In this document: one piece after another, positions 11,160-23,124 of the stretch
Numbering within the stretch: the stretch's first letter is position 1
Layout: each line of letters starts with the position of its first letter
DNA from: Dacryopinax spathularia
Lineage: Eukaryota; Basidiomycota; Dacrymycetes; Dacrymycetales; Dacrymycetaceae
Length of the DNA stretch: 64,000 nt
Reading direction: 5' to 3'
NCBI GenBank assembly: GCA_037974965.1
Contig: JBBPFI010000010.1
Location: 124,001 to 188,000, forward strand
Made by a program: the position numbers and the translations under genes
Notes under the pieces: model-generated
What the model was told of the DNA's origin: nothing
The model's database searches: none
Seen by the model: only the letters and a program-made list of their open reading frames with translations

Positions 11160-12836
11160 ATGGCACACCTCCATCCGCATCTCCACTCTTTACATCCTCT
11201 TAAATCACTCAGGGCGACACTACAACATCCTCCACACACACCTGCATCGTACACCAGAACGATGAGCACCACCGTCACCACAACCGCAAACACCGCAAGC
11301 TCAGCGCCAGGAAACGGCAACGGTCATGGGCACCACCCCCACCATGCACAGCAGCATGCCACCCAACACCCGCACAGGCATCATCATCATGGCCCCTTGT
11401 CCGCCCAGCACCTCAACCCTGCTGTCGTAAAGGCCTCCTACGCTGTCCGGGGCCCACTCGCTACCAAGGCGGAGCAGTATCGCGCACATATCAAGGCGAA
11501 GGGCGACTCGCACTCTTTGCCATTCAAATCGATCGTCACCGCCAACATCGGCAACCCGCAGCAACTCGGCCTTGATCAACCACCGCTCACCTTCTTTCGC
11601 CAGGTGGCCGCGCTCACCGAGTACCCGCCGCTGATCGACCATCCGGGGACGCAGGACCTCTTCCCCCGCGACGTGCGTGCACGCGCGAAGGAGCTATTGT
11701 CCGAAATTGGCAGCATTGGTGCATACACACACTCACAGGGCGTGCCTGCCATCCGCCAGCATGTAGCAGACTTCATCACCGCTCGCGACCAACTACCGCC
11801 TGAGCTGGCTAGCAAACCCGAGGACATCTTCCTCACTGCCGGTGCGAGTCAGGGTGTGTCCCTCATCCTTCAAGTGCTTAGCACAAAGGATTCCGGCATT
11901 CTCATCCCCATTCCACAATATCCTCTTTATACGGCGACGCTTGCGGCTCTCGATACCAATGCTCTTCCGTACCACCTTAACGAGGAGGACGACTGGTCGC
12001 TCGACCCGCAATCCGTCGAACAAGCAATCGCAGCCGCCCACGCACGCGGCATCAGTCCCCGCGCACTTGTCGTCATCAACCCCGGCAACCCAACGGGCTC
12101 AGTCCTGAACAAGCAAACGATGCAGGCTGTCCTTGACATCTGCGCCGCGCACCACCTCGTGCTTCTCGCGGACGAAGTCTACCAGGCGAATATCCACGAC
12201 CCTACGCGGGAATGGGTCTCGTTCTCCTCTCTTGCGCGGAAGAATCCTACGGAGCCACCCGTCGCGGTCGTCTCCTTCCACTCGATTAGCAAGGGCGTCG
12301 CGGGCGAATGTGGGAGGCGTGGCGGGTACTTTGAGCTGCTCAACTTCCCGCCTGAGGTCACGGCGCAGATATACAAAATGGCTTCCGTGGGCCTGTGTCC
12401 ACCCGTGCAAGGTCAAATTGCCGTTGATTGCTTGGTGCGCCCGCCCAAGCCTGGAGATGAGAGCTACCAGCTGTACCAGCAAGAGAGCACGACGATTGCT
12501 CGTGCATTGAAAGAGAGGACCGAGACCATGGTTTCAAGGCTTAATGCACTGCCAGGTATTACCTGCCAACCAAGCACCGGCGCCCTGTACGTCTACCCAC
12601 AGTTGCACTTGCCAAAGCGGGCAATCGAGGAGGCCAGGAAGCGGGGACAGGAGCCGGACGAGTTCTACTCCGAGTGCTTGCTCGATGAGACGGGAATTTG
12701 CGTAACGCCTGGCTCTGGCTTCGGTCAGAAGGAAGGCGAAGCGCATATCCGGCTAACCGTGCTTTGCCCGGGCGTGGACGAGTATGTGGGGAGGATCGAA
12801 AAATTCCACAAGGAGTTTATGAAGAAGTGGGAGTGA
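11160..12836 (+). CDS. Alanine aminotransferase (PLP-dependent, class I)
   Basis: This enzyme interconverts alanine and 2-oxoglutarate with pyruvate and glutamate. It is a single uninterrupted exon of 558 codons, unusual among its intron-rich neighbours. The fold type I core runs from about residue 80 to the end: NIGNPQQLGLDQPPLTFFRQ, VINPGNPTGSVL, LADEVYQANIHD and the PLP-lysine motif SFHSISKGVAGECGRRGGYF. The N-terminus holds 34 residues that are basic and free of acidic residues ahead of an internal Met (11262), then a strikingly His-rich linker (about residues 54-78). The first 34 residues could be a mitochondrial presequence, so dual targeting from two starts is possible (inference). The usual fungal enzyme is about 480-500 residues, so the extra length is all N-terminal. 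Confidence 0.95.
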   Translation: MAHLHPHLHSLHPLKSLRATLQHPPHTPASYTRTMSTTVTTTANTASSAPGNGNGHGHHPHHAQQHATQHPHRHHHHGPLSAQHLNPAVVKASYAVRGPLATKAEQYRAHIKAKGDSHSLPFKSIVTANIGNPQQLGLDQPPLTFFRQVAALTEYPPLIDHPGTQDLFPRDVRARAKELLSEIGSIGAYTHSQGVPAIRQHVADFITARDQLPPELASKPEDIFLTAGASQGVSLILQVLSTKDSGILIPIPQYPLYTATLAALDTNALPYHLNEEDDWSLDPQSVEQAIAAAHARGISPRALVVINPGNPTGSVLNKQTMQAVLDICAAHHLVLLADEVYQANIHDPTREWVSFSSLARKNPTEPPVAVVSFHSISKGVAGECGRRGGYFELLNFPPEVTAQIYKMASVGLCPPVQGQIAVDCLVRPPKPGDESYQLYQQESTTIARALKERTETMVSRLNALPGITCQPSTGALYVYPQLHLPKRAIEEARKRGQEPDEFYSECLLDETGICVTPGSGFGQKEGEAHIRLTVLCPGVDEYVGRIEKFHKEFMKKWE

Positions 12837-13143
12837 GCGGTCCAGGTGGGCCATGGGCTGATGCCTCGACCTGTATCTATATGCTTGCATGCTATGAATC
12901 TTGCCTAGCGCTATCGGCCGTCGGGGACACAACTACGATTTCTCTTTTCTCGGGCACCGGCATCGTATAATACACTTATCTTCTTCATACATAGTAGGCC
13001 CGCACGCACTGCTCCTCTAGTTAGACGCATCCAATGAATTTGTTGACTCAATGTGTGCATGTGAACAAGGGAATATGCAAAGAACTATATATTGGATGCG
13101 GAAGCTGGTACGATACAAGTGTGGTGCATGAAGAGACACGAGA
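12837..13143. other. Convergent 3' spacer (alanine aminotransferase / RRP9)
   Basis: These 307 bp separate two convergent genes. They probably hold both polyadenylation regions. No gene or repeat is seen. Confidence 0.6.
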
Positions 13144-15041
13144 TCATGGTGAAATCTTCCCATTCAACCGCAAAGCACAGACAAGCGTTGCATTCTGCGC
13201 CTCCGGCCCCTTGATTCTCTTCCACCTCCCCATCCTCGGCTCCTGGCCCATCCCGGCAACGAGCACAATTGCTCGTCTGTGATCCTTTCTCTCATCTCCA
13301 TTCACTTTAGGCTGGTCTCCCGGCTCGGACGTTTCGCGCACCCACTCAGCCTGCTGAATTGTTGACAAGGGCGGCGAGAGAAGTTGAAGAGAGTTGGCGA
13401 AGCCCGGTGCTGGAATGTTTGCTATGAGTGAAAATGAACGAACGTCATCCGATATCTTCCATAGGCGTATCCGGCCGTCCCAGGAACCAGAAGCAAATAG
13501 ATCGGAGTATCGCAAGGCAGACAGGGAGGTGATCCATCTTGGTGTTCGAAGGAGGCCCTCAGTCTCCGAGATAACCTCGTCCAAGCCGTGAGCAAGTGGC
13601 ATACGGAAAAGCGGCTTCTTTTTCGACGTGCTCCAGAGAGATATTGACCTTGTTGCGTGGTGAGTTTCCTGGAAAATGGCAAAGCAACTAAGCGCGCACC
13701 CTGTATCCCCACCGCTGAGGAAAGTTGACTCATCCACCATGGCCACGCATTCGAGGCTACTCTCAATGTAGGGCTCTTTCTTCTTCTCGACCTCTGCCTC
13801 AACATCCTCAAGCCCACCCTCCAATATCTCTCGTAATTTGCTCTTTCCTCCACCCCGAAAGACCAGATATGTTTCATCTACGATTTTCCAAAATCGCACG
13901 GTTGTATCCCGCCCCCCCGAGCTGACAGCGGTTTCGGCCCGCAGGGCATCTATATCGGTTATACTGTCTTGATGACCGAACATTGTTTCAACGTAAGCCA
14001 GGACAGCAGCATCCCACGACTTCACTGTCCTGTCCAATGATGCGGTATAGACTTGTGATGTGCCTTTGCGAAACGTAATACCCTTAAAAGGATTCGTGTG
14101 AGCGATATCTCATTGGAATAGCACATAGACATACGGAAATCGCATCCTTGTGCCCTCCAAGGGCTCTTAGCCATTTCCCCTCTTTTGCATCCCATAAGCA
14201 CAACCTGCGGTCCCTTCCCCCACTAGCCAAGTGTTGCCCATCGTCGCTCAATGCGAGGCTCAGCACTTCGTCCACATGCCCTCGAACATCGTCTCCGACG
14301 AATATTCGCCCTCTCCCTTTGCCCTTTACATCGAGCTTCTCCGTCCGCTGCTTGGGCAAAAACGCCAACTGCTTTCCCGTGCGAAGGTCCCATTTGATGA
14401 TATGACCCTCCTTTCCTGACGTGAAAAGCACCGCGCCGTCTTGACTCGCCACAGCGGAGGTGACGGGTAATCGATGGCCCCGCAGTTTCAAAAAAGAAAG
14501 TCCAGCCTGATCTGTATGAATATAGTTGGCGACTCTATCATGGATCCTGCCGGACTGTTGAAGCTGTGACGGAGGTCAGCGAATTACGGCCGCTAAGACA
14601 GACGGCTGTGGGTACAGACCACATCACGTTTTAACCGCGCCTGGATCAAGTCTCTATCAATCTCAGCCGCATCGAACGCCCCGTCCTCCGCGGCTGGCGT
14701 TTCCGGTTAGCAGCCACTATGAACAAGGTATATCCCTCAAGCTCACCAAGGTCATTCTTGACACTTTCCAGATACAGTTTAGCCAACCTCAACCTCTTCT
14801 GTGCTGGCGTCTCATTCTCATCTTCCTCCCCACTCGTTACATCCTCCTCGTCCGGGCGTCGTAGATCGATATCGTCCAGGCCGAATCCCGCACCCCCATC
14901 CTGTCCCGCCTCTGAGGCTATGTCGGACTCGTCGTCTCTTCGTCGTTTCGATGAACTCGCCCGGTTGTTGACATGCTTGCTAGTACTTCCTGTAGATGCT
15001 CTCTTCCTTTTGAGCGGTCTAGACGAGGATGGCGGTGCCAT
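13144..15041 (-). CDS. RRP9: U3 snoRNP-associated WD40 protein (RRP9/U3-55K)
   Basis: This is a nucleolar WD-repeat protein that binds U3 snoRNA box B/C and acts in 18S rRNA processing. The ATG at 15041 begins MAPPSSSRPLKRKRAS, a basic, Ser-rich nuclear-targeting N-terminus followed by an acidic stretch and TPAQKRLRLAKLYLE, the helical element typical of the family. WD40 blades follow: LRGHRLPVTSAVASQDG, LSDDGQHLASGGRDRRLCLW, MDRTVKSWD, TAVSSGGRDTTVRFWKI, then STFLSGGDTG and FASGSWDGRIRLWKI. At least four exons are seen, the last running to the stop at 13144. A longer upstream open frame exists, but this ATG gives the expected start. It diverges from the F-box gene over 250 bp. Confidence 0.9.
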
Positions 15042-15291
15042 ATTAGATGTCAAAGGAGCAGAGATATCCGTGCGAATTACTCTTCTTTTGGGTATATTGG
15101 GTGAAGGTGAGTTGGCCTCCCATTTTCTTTGGCCCGATCCCGAAAAGTGCGGCGGAGGTTTTCCCCTTTGCGTCACTGCCACCAAACAGGGTCCTCCGCA
15201 CCAATATATTACCCCTTGTGATTACAGTACGGGCAACTTGAACGACCCACAGCGTTCTATTGTTATGTATCACTGATGACAAAACGCCTTC

Positions 15292-16237
15292 ATGGACAAC
15301 CTTCCCGCAGAAATCCTTATAGAGATATTAGCTTGGTCTCTCCTCGACAAGAGCTCTAAGCTTGCTATAATCTGTGTCTCCCGAGTATGGCGTGACGTCG
15401 GGCTGCCAATCATCCACCGTGATCTCGAGTTTCGCAGTCAGGACCAAATGCGCCTCTTCCTGCAACGATGCACGTTGGCGGCTCGTCCCCGGTCAATCGA
15501 CATAACACTGTCTGGCGCTTCTATACGCCCAGACAGTCAGATTTTCGCCACAATCGGTGCTGTATGGCAGAAGTGCTGTTCGGAACGGCTCCGCCGTATC
15601 AACCTTTGCCTCAATTCGCATTCCCTCGATCCCTATCGGGCCCTTATTGGCGACGCGATGAGGCTGATCAAGTGCGCAGAATGTGGGCACCTGAGAATGA
15701 GCGAGTGTTGCTGATGTATTCTTCAGCCCTCACTATTTCATGTGGATTGGTCCCGATCCTCCTCATAACTTTTCCACCGCCGTACGCTCAGTCGCGTTCC
15801 CTGCAACCTTTATGCTGAACGTGGCACAGATCGTCCCTGCAGCCACAAACCAGCTATGTTACGGGTTAGCGCGATGGACAGATATCTGCAGTTTGCATCT
15901 GTCACATATTGCGTTTCCCAAGGAACGACACGAGCGTGACTTCGCCTCAGCTTTGCTTTGCCACGCGCATCCTCGGCTGCGACATATCACACTGTCTCAG
16001 GCTGTGTTCCTCTCCCCTAATGTGGTGGCGGACATAGCCATACATTTGACGTCCTTGCGAAATTTCGAACTAATCGATTGCTACCTCGACTCCATCTGGG
16101 GACCCCGGCTGAGACTCGGAGATGTTGAAGCATCAGTTGAAGGTGCCGAAGAGGTGCAAAGGATACGAGAAGTTGTGATATGCGAGGCGAAACTAGAAAG
16201 GATTATGGGGGGGGATCGGTGGAATGCCGCGTCATGA
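15292..16237 (+). CDS. F-box protein
   Basis: The N-terminus is a clear F-box: LPAEILIEILAWSLLDKSSK with CVSRVWRDVGLPII, expected to bind Skp1 in an SCF ubiquitin ligase. The rest (RSIDITLSG, SLHLSHIAF, LRHITLSQAVFL, LRNFELIDCYL) has the spaced Leu/Ile pattern of degenerate leucine-rich repeats, as in the large agaricomycete F-box families whose targets are unknown. The ATG is at 15292 and the stop at 16237. One intron near 15690-15740 joins the two open frames. Its stop lies 41 bp from the stop of the convergent USP-like gene. Confidence 0.8.
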
Positions 16238-16278
16238 GTAGGTTATTAGCCATGTATGATACATACCAGATAGAATGT

Positions 16279-18846
16279 TCAAGCAATGCGGACGATTCCA
16301 GCCGGGATGTCGACGTTCATGGGTTCACCCATCTCGGGCTCACTGACTGGTCCACCACGCGGGCAGGAAGGAGATGTCGAAGACATGTCATCGTTAGCTG
16401 CCAGGCCCCGGCCAGAGTGGTGCTTAGGGGCGTCCTGCTGATCGAGCTCATCGGCAAACCGTTTGTTGTCGTCATACACGTGTGCCTTCAGACTTTGAAT
16501 GAGTCTACTCGACGCTCGACCAGCTTATGAAGCATACCCTGTAAGGCTCTCGCACCAATTCGGCGGGCGAGGCAACTTGTTGTCCTTGATTTCGTCTCAT
16601 CCGGCTGTAGAACAACAGTTTGGGTCCGCCGCCTAGATGGAGCCCACTGGTATCTTGAATGGCGTGCTCCAGGGTAGTCTTGTGATGAAAAGAGAAACGG
16701 TCAAGTACAGCAGCACGGAAATAGTGTTGGACCTACCGCGGTAACTTCCAAATCTCGCACCTTGTACCATCCACCCTGACAAGACTGAAGATAGGCTAGG
16801 GCATGCGTTCGACCATATTGGCCATCCTCAATCACGACAGCTCGCAATGCATACTGCACGCTAGTAAGTCAGACGCGGAAGCGTGAGGAAGGGTTCTTAC
16901 CTCATAATGCTGAGCATCCGCCACTTCAAACGTCCCAGACATTGCATTCTCAGCTTCTGCTATCCGACCTTGAAGCGCTGCGACACAAAGGGTAAAATGC
17001 GGTGTGCTCAGGCAGAAGGGAAGACCTACACAGTGTTTCTCGTTCAATACGCTCGCTGACTGTCTGCAGTCGACGCTTCAGCTCTTCCCGTGAACATGCC
17101 TCGTCACTTTCTCTCTTATGATTGTTCAGATACTCTAGAGTTATCTGCAAGCTCTTCAAAGTGTCCTTGCCCTACGCACTCTTATTCAGCCGTAGGCAAT
17201 GATTTCAGATGACATGCTCACTTGGAATGACACTAATTCCATATGCTTCGTCTTGAGAAGCTGTGCTTGGAGTTCCGCACTTTTGTGCATTTCGACACGT
17301 TCCTTCGTCCGCGTCTCATGAGATAGCATGAATTGATCCAAGAACATGCTTCCCGGGTATACAAACCTCTGTGGTTTTGACTCTTTGAGGTGGTCCGGCC
17401 CTGCTTCTGAGCGATCGATCGCGAACACGAGGACCTCCGCGAGCTCCCGGAAGGCGCGAGGCGAAATGGAACGGAATAAGCAAGGGAATAACGCATTGCT
17501 TTGTGGGGTGACGTGGAGGGCGATGGTATCAAGCTCTACGGTATCTGAGCCATCCAGTACTGATCTGAACATTCTATCCGTGTGTCAGCCTCAATTTGCA
17601 AGTGTCGAGGAAGACCTGCCTCGGGCTGATGGAATTGTCACCGTCGTCATTTTCGTTGGCAACTGCTCTCGTTATTGTGTCTAGTAGTGCTGATACGGAC
17701 TTTAGTATCGGATAGGTGCTCGCAAGCATGTCTTACCTATTCGCGGCGCTTCAGACGGACGGCAATCAGCCCCTTTTGACTCATTGAGCAGGTCCACGAT
17801 GTCATCCACATTCAAGTACCTCCGACTCGTGAGAGCCATAAAAGAAAACAGCCGTTGCAAATGCTGAAGATGTGTTCGCGGGCTCCGTTCGTCGTGAGCT
17901 GACACGGCGTATGCATGGGCTCCACGCCAGTAATCGTCCGACACGGGCTTTTGATCTGATGCCGGCAGATACGAAAGAATCGCCTCTCGAAACTGGGGTA
18001 CAGCGTACAGGGCTTGAAGCACAAGCGCATCTCGTTGTGGCGGCCGTGTTAGACGCAGGGCGACGGGGCTACTGACATTAACGGGGTTCAATACTGCATG
18101 CTCCATGTACTCACGAATTAGGCGGTCGTTTCCGCTCGGCTGCGGGAGGATCCCAATATTTGGATGCTTCAGAAAAGCTGTGTGACATGGACAACTGGAT
18201 AGCCTTCTCCATGTCAGCGGCTTCCTGCTGCTGTTGATTGTCTGAATGATTCTTCGCATCCTATGAACGACTTGAGAGGAGAATAGGCATGAGGAACAGA
18301 CTTCATACTGCGGATGACACTGGGACTAGAGCCCAATTCTGCTCAGGATCTTCCCGAGTACTAGGGCGCAGCGTAGACGGCGTGGCGGCCTGGTCAGACA
18401 TACTATCAGCGACTAGAATTCGCATCACGTGGTAGCTAGTGTCCCACATTGCCTCGATCCTAGGAATAGGCCAAGTCAGATCCTGCCGACACCTCACGAA
18501 AGGCAACGTGCCGTGGAAGGCCCCAGGGGAGTCACACCGGCGCTGCCGGGCGATTTAGCACCAGCGCTAGGCTGTTCATATCCAATAGCGGGCGATGTGC
18601 TTGGATCGTTGATATGGATCTACTGTCTCTAAGCCGTATGCATTCGACGAAGGAAACGTAATTCACCACCGCTGACAGCAAACTGTCGACAGCGCTTTCA
18701 ACATTCCAGTTGTGATTCTGCAAAACATCTACCTCAATCAATCAGACTAGGATTCGCACAGAGCAATAAGCCGCACTTCTAGCCCGTGTAGAGTCCACAC
18801 CTTCCAGACCCAGCTGCAGAAGTTGATCGATTTTTTCCTGTTGCAT
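16279..18846 (-). CDS. UBA-UIM protein with inactive USP fold (USP25/28-like pseudo-deubiquitinase)
   Basis: The ATG is at 18846 (MQQEKIDQLLQLGLEGV) and the stop at 16279. Domains in order: a UBA-like segment around VDVLQNHNWNVESAVDSLL; a UIM, ADMEKAIQLSMSHSFSEA; a USP-type region beginning LVLQALYAVPQFREAILSYL and RLFSFMALTSRRYLNVDD; a coiled-coil-prone insert (SHETRTKERVEMHKSAELQ); the His-box region IEDGQYGRTHALAYLQ; and a hydrophilic tail. This order resembles USP25/USP28. The Cys box (GNTCW in active enzymes) is replaced by LTRPPQRDALVLQALY, where the Cys position aligns with Gln, while the His is kept. It is probably a ubiquitin-binding scaffold rather than a protease (inference). About eight exons, some joins approximate. 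Confidence 0.75.
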
Positions 18847-19240
18847 AGCGAGGGAGCGGTGGGACAACTAACGGCTTTCACATGTAGCCACCTGGTCGAC
18901 CCTGACCCTCTACTGCTTCCGCCTTCGGGAGATGCTCATGTGCAATGGTGTGAAAATGAACATCCACTTAATACAGGAACATAAACCTTTCCAGCGTCTG
19001 TTTGTTAAGGCAAGTAAAGACATGTGAAGGGACACAACCCTTATTGCAAGTAGTCCGACGAGATGTCTCAAGCGTATTGCTACGTTTACTGGTACAACCT
19101 AGCTCGCATTCCCAAAAAGAATCAGAGAAGAAACGGCAATCCCATGACTGATTATTTTGCGGCAGCAGTATACAGGTCTTAGAATTGTTGACCACCGCGC
19201 TCGTGATCTGCAGCTGAAATAAATCAATGGTCGCGAATAC
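18847..19240. other. Spacer between USP-like gene and transcription factor gene
   Basis: About 0.4 kb lies upstream of the USP-like gene and downstream of the transcription factor stop. No gene, tRNA or repeat is seen. Confidence 0.55.
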
Positions 19241-22200
19241 TTAAAAGGTAGAGACCAGCTCACTATTTAGCAGATGATACGATGTAGGGACGTCGCCCTC
19301 TGGCGTACCCGGCCGATCACCAAGTGACTGCATAAACAGCCCGTCGCCGCGGACGTCCGAGAAGTCGGACATGTGTGACATGTTGACGGGCAAGCCCATG
19401 AAAGCAGAAGCCAGCGTCGGATCGCCGAAAGGCATGGCCATCTGATCGTTCCAGAAAGAGGATGTTCTCGGGGGCGAGAAGGGGGGGAACACGTTTGAAA
19501 TGCTTTCTGGGGAACCGAATCCAAGCGAGTGGCTGTCTCCCGCAGGATATGGGGCTTGAAGAGGATGGCCCGGTTTGGTTATGGGATAGGCCGAATTTGG
19601 CATGGAGGCGTGAAGATCCTCCGATGAACGGGCAACACTGAGAGATCGGTGTCCATCCTCTGTACCGTGCAAAGCATTCCAAGCCGGGTCCAGATGGTGA
19701 GACGGATTCTGCATGGGCCCTCCGGAAATGTTCCACATGGCCGGGGCACTCAGACCGTCGTCTCGAGTGGCCATTAGTTGGCGCGCATCGCTCGTCATTT
19801 GGGCCAGTTCATGACTCCGACGTTCCTCGTCGTCTGGATAGGCCCGCTTGTTAGAGCTTCTCAATGCTTCTGGATGTCCAGGTGGTCTAGAGAGATCCAC
19901 ATCCCGAAGATCTACAAGGCCATTGAGCAATTCCCAAGCTCGGCCAGCACTCGGCCAAACAATCTACCACACCAAGCGGTAAGCAAGGGAAGAGGATCTG
20001 AAGATAGAGTTAACGTACGTCCATTTCCTTAAGCACCGCCATGCATTTAGCAAGATTGACCCGTGACTGAACATCAGAAGGATCGACGGTTGCTGATACC
20101 ATAATAAGCGTTTGGAACAAATGTGGGGATTTCGAGGCCTACCGTTGAAGACATGCATGATGCTCGCGCTGAATACGTAGAACGTAATTATAGCGGGACA
20201 CCGCTTCAGACCAAAGGCCTCCTTGAAGGTCGAGACTGAGAGGCGGTTACAACTGTCCAAGAAAGGCGAGGTGCGAGTACGTACTGATTGTACTGATAGC
20301 ATTCGCGGCGGTTGAGCAGATAGCGCGTGATGGCAAATCATCCACCGGAGCCGACAGACGTTCGCCAGTGATGCTAAGCAGGAAGTGAGTGACTCGACGT
20401 TACATAATCAGGCGAGAATGACCCACAATGGCCGGTGCAGCAGAAGCAGAGCGCAATAAAATTGCATATGGAGGGTCAGTATGTGGGGAGGCGGTACGCT
20501 CGTATTTGATGGCTGATACTTGAGCGAGTCAGGTAGATTGATGAGCCACAGCGCTAGGCGCTTGTCTAATTGCCTTAGAATACGTTCTCCAGCTGCACCT
20601 TCGGCGTTGGTCCTGATGGTATAGAGATTCTCATAGACACGTCCGAGGATAGATGCTGATGCATGATGTTCAGCTCCCGTCCCTTGATACTCAAATTCCG
20701 ACAAACCCACCAAGGGTGGCTGATGCATTAAAGCAAGCTAATGCATGGGATGACTTGGGTTCGTATGTCAAACGTCGACCTGTGCTCGGCGGATCAGGTG
20801 ACGCAGGATCGTCTGACAGCGGGCGCCAGACTTCGATCTCTTCCGGCTGCAAAAGGTATGTCAGGAGACTTTCGCCGCACGTTAAAGTCGAAACTTACAT
20901 CATTCTCGGTTGCAAGAGCAGTATCATAGTCCCGTTCGAAGATACCCATTGGCCGTCCAATGTAGGTCGACACGTATCTGTCCAAGATAACACAGGCCCA
21001 CCAGATGCGCCGCCGAGTCTGTTTCTCCTCCTCAGTGAATCGCGACTGCCCGGCCGGGTGCTGGAGAACTACTGTCAGAAGGTCCAAGCGAAGAGAGGGC
21101 GCGGCTTACCCATTTCTCAATAGAACGGTGCAAGCCGAGGTCCTGGGCCATCCGGATGGCCATTCCTAAGAAGTTGAAGGTCATTACTGAAGTCTCCCAG
21201 CCATGTAGCTGGAAGCTGGACCCACCAGTGTAGAGGAAGGATTGCGCCATCGCCCCGATGCCGATCTCCCTATAACTCAAGAGGATGAGAGCCTGACAGG
21301 TCTCAGGCTGGCTGGATGCGTATTTTTCGTCTAGACGCGATGAGCAACCTGCAACTTTACAAACACAGGATCACTGAACTGAGAATGAGCTTTGCGGCGG
21401 CAAGATATTTATCGCCTGCCGTCCACATCTTCCCATCCGTAGGCAGAGGCGTGTCGGTGGTGGTATATCGGGCAGCGACAGCAAACATGGCCAACAGTAG
21501 CAGAGTGGGGATGCGTCCTCGTATATTTTCGGCAGGCGAGCTAACATCGCTCGATGTCATTCTTTCGCGGAAGAGCTCCATGAACTGTCTCTTCGGTATG
21601 ATGGGCAGCACGGGTTGCACATAGGTGAAGTATAGGTCGATCAGGTGCTGCTGCTGAGCAGCTGCTGGCAAGCAATCTCTAGCATTGGCAGAATTAAGGA
21701 TCTCCTCTTCCGTCTTCACGATATGGTTCTCCGAAGGAGGCCAGACACGGGCCGGGGGGAAGCGCCTACGAGATATGAGAACACCGCGCAAAGCTAGGGC
21801 AGACATTGCAACCGACCAGATTCCCTCTCGATGACGCTCGCTCCGGCTCAACAAATGCAGACCGCTGGCTTTACCATGATATCGGACCTGAGAAGAAATA
21901 TCAGCTTCCGCATCGCCCGAGCGACGTCAGGTTGCATTGCCTGATCATTTTCATCGATAGAAAGTTGGCCGACCACGTCGGCCAAGTCTACATGCTCATC
22001 TCCATCGTCCGATGGTGTATGCTCATCAGGGGAAGGAGCACGGAAAGAATCGCGCCTCTCGTTGTCTGTCTCCGATGAGTAACCTGTCTTCGGGCTCGTC
22101 ACATCTGAAGGGCTCACTGAATCGACGAGGCTGCGAAGGTGAGGAAATTGCGCCGGGCTGAGCGCCTACGCTGTGTGAGCTGCCCTGAGAAAATCCGGTC

Positions 22201-23124
22201 GGCGAGGGGTTCTGCTGAGGTGAGCGCAGGGGCGCCTCCAATCGTCTCCGCTGGCGCGGGCTCGTTGTCTCGTCTGGAACAGGAGAAAGGTTTGAGTACT
22301 GCAGCGAAGGGAGGGCTGTATCCAAGTTGGGCAGTTGAGAGGAGGCTCCTGAACAAGGGTAAGCTGCGCTGCGTCCAGAGTCCCCAGGGATTACTGACCG
22401 CGCAAGCGAGCATGAAGGGCGTTTTGCCAGTCACTGGCCGAGGCCGTGAAATGAGCACCGCCGCCTGCCGCCGAAGGTAAGCGCGAATCCTTGAGTCAAG
22501 TGGTGGGGGTACTTACCCTCCTCTTCGATCGTATTCAAGCCGAGCTGGTCCTCCAGGTCGTCAAAGCGAAGGCTGGGCATGGGTATGTGCCCAGAGCGGC
22601 CAGCCGAGCCGAAGGGGCTGGCCTCAACCTGAGCCAGGACTTCCCGTGCGAGAGGATCGCCGGACAAGTCTCCAACGAGAGACTGAGCACGAGGATCCTC
22701 TGAAAGCATTATGGTGCCAATAAGTGCTTGCAATCGGTGCATCTTGGCCTCCAACTTGTCGATATACCCCTTTGGGGGACCACGTTTGCGGCTGGGACCC
22801 AGGAATGTACATGCTGCAGACAGGTCAGCGGTTCAGACGTAGAAAGGATGTTGGGGTAGTACTGACTTAAACGCAGTGATGCGCAATTACCGCAGGGCTG
22901 GCCAGGTCCGGTGGGTTCGCACTTGCATTTGGCCTTCCGGCAATTATCGCACGCTGGAGGAATGGTTGAGCACTGTGCCTAGTGGCGCTGATGGCCGAGA
23001 AGCCAGGGCAAAACCCCATACCCTTGGAACTTCTCCTCCTGATGATCCTCTCATCCGCCTCAGATGCCTGAGATGTCTGGGAGGTCTGGAACCTAACCAA
23101 CGGTGACCCGTTCATATCCATCAT
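19241..23124 (-). CDS. Zn(II)2Cys6 transcription factor with fungal-specific middle domain
   Basis: This is a fungal nuclear regulator. It starts at 23124 (MMDMNGSPLVRFQ; the next Met at 23121 is equally possible). A binuclear zinc cluster follows an intron: PPACDNCRKAKCKC, then QPCGNCASLR, with the sixth Cys in the next exon before LGPSRKRGPPKGYIDKL, the usual linker and dimerisation helix (LEAKMHRLQALIG). The fungal_trans domain (PF04082 type) is at about 21850-20400: YFTYVQPVLPIIPKRQFMEL, GWETSVMTFNFLGMAIRMAQ, then RRRIWWACVILDRYVSTYIG and GRPMGIFERDYD. The C-terminal 200 residues are low-complexity, Ser/Pro/Met-rich and probably activating. The long 1.7 kb upstream region suggests complex control. 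Target genes cannot be told from sequence. Confidence 0.88.
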
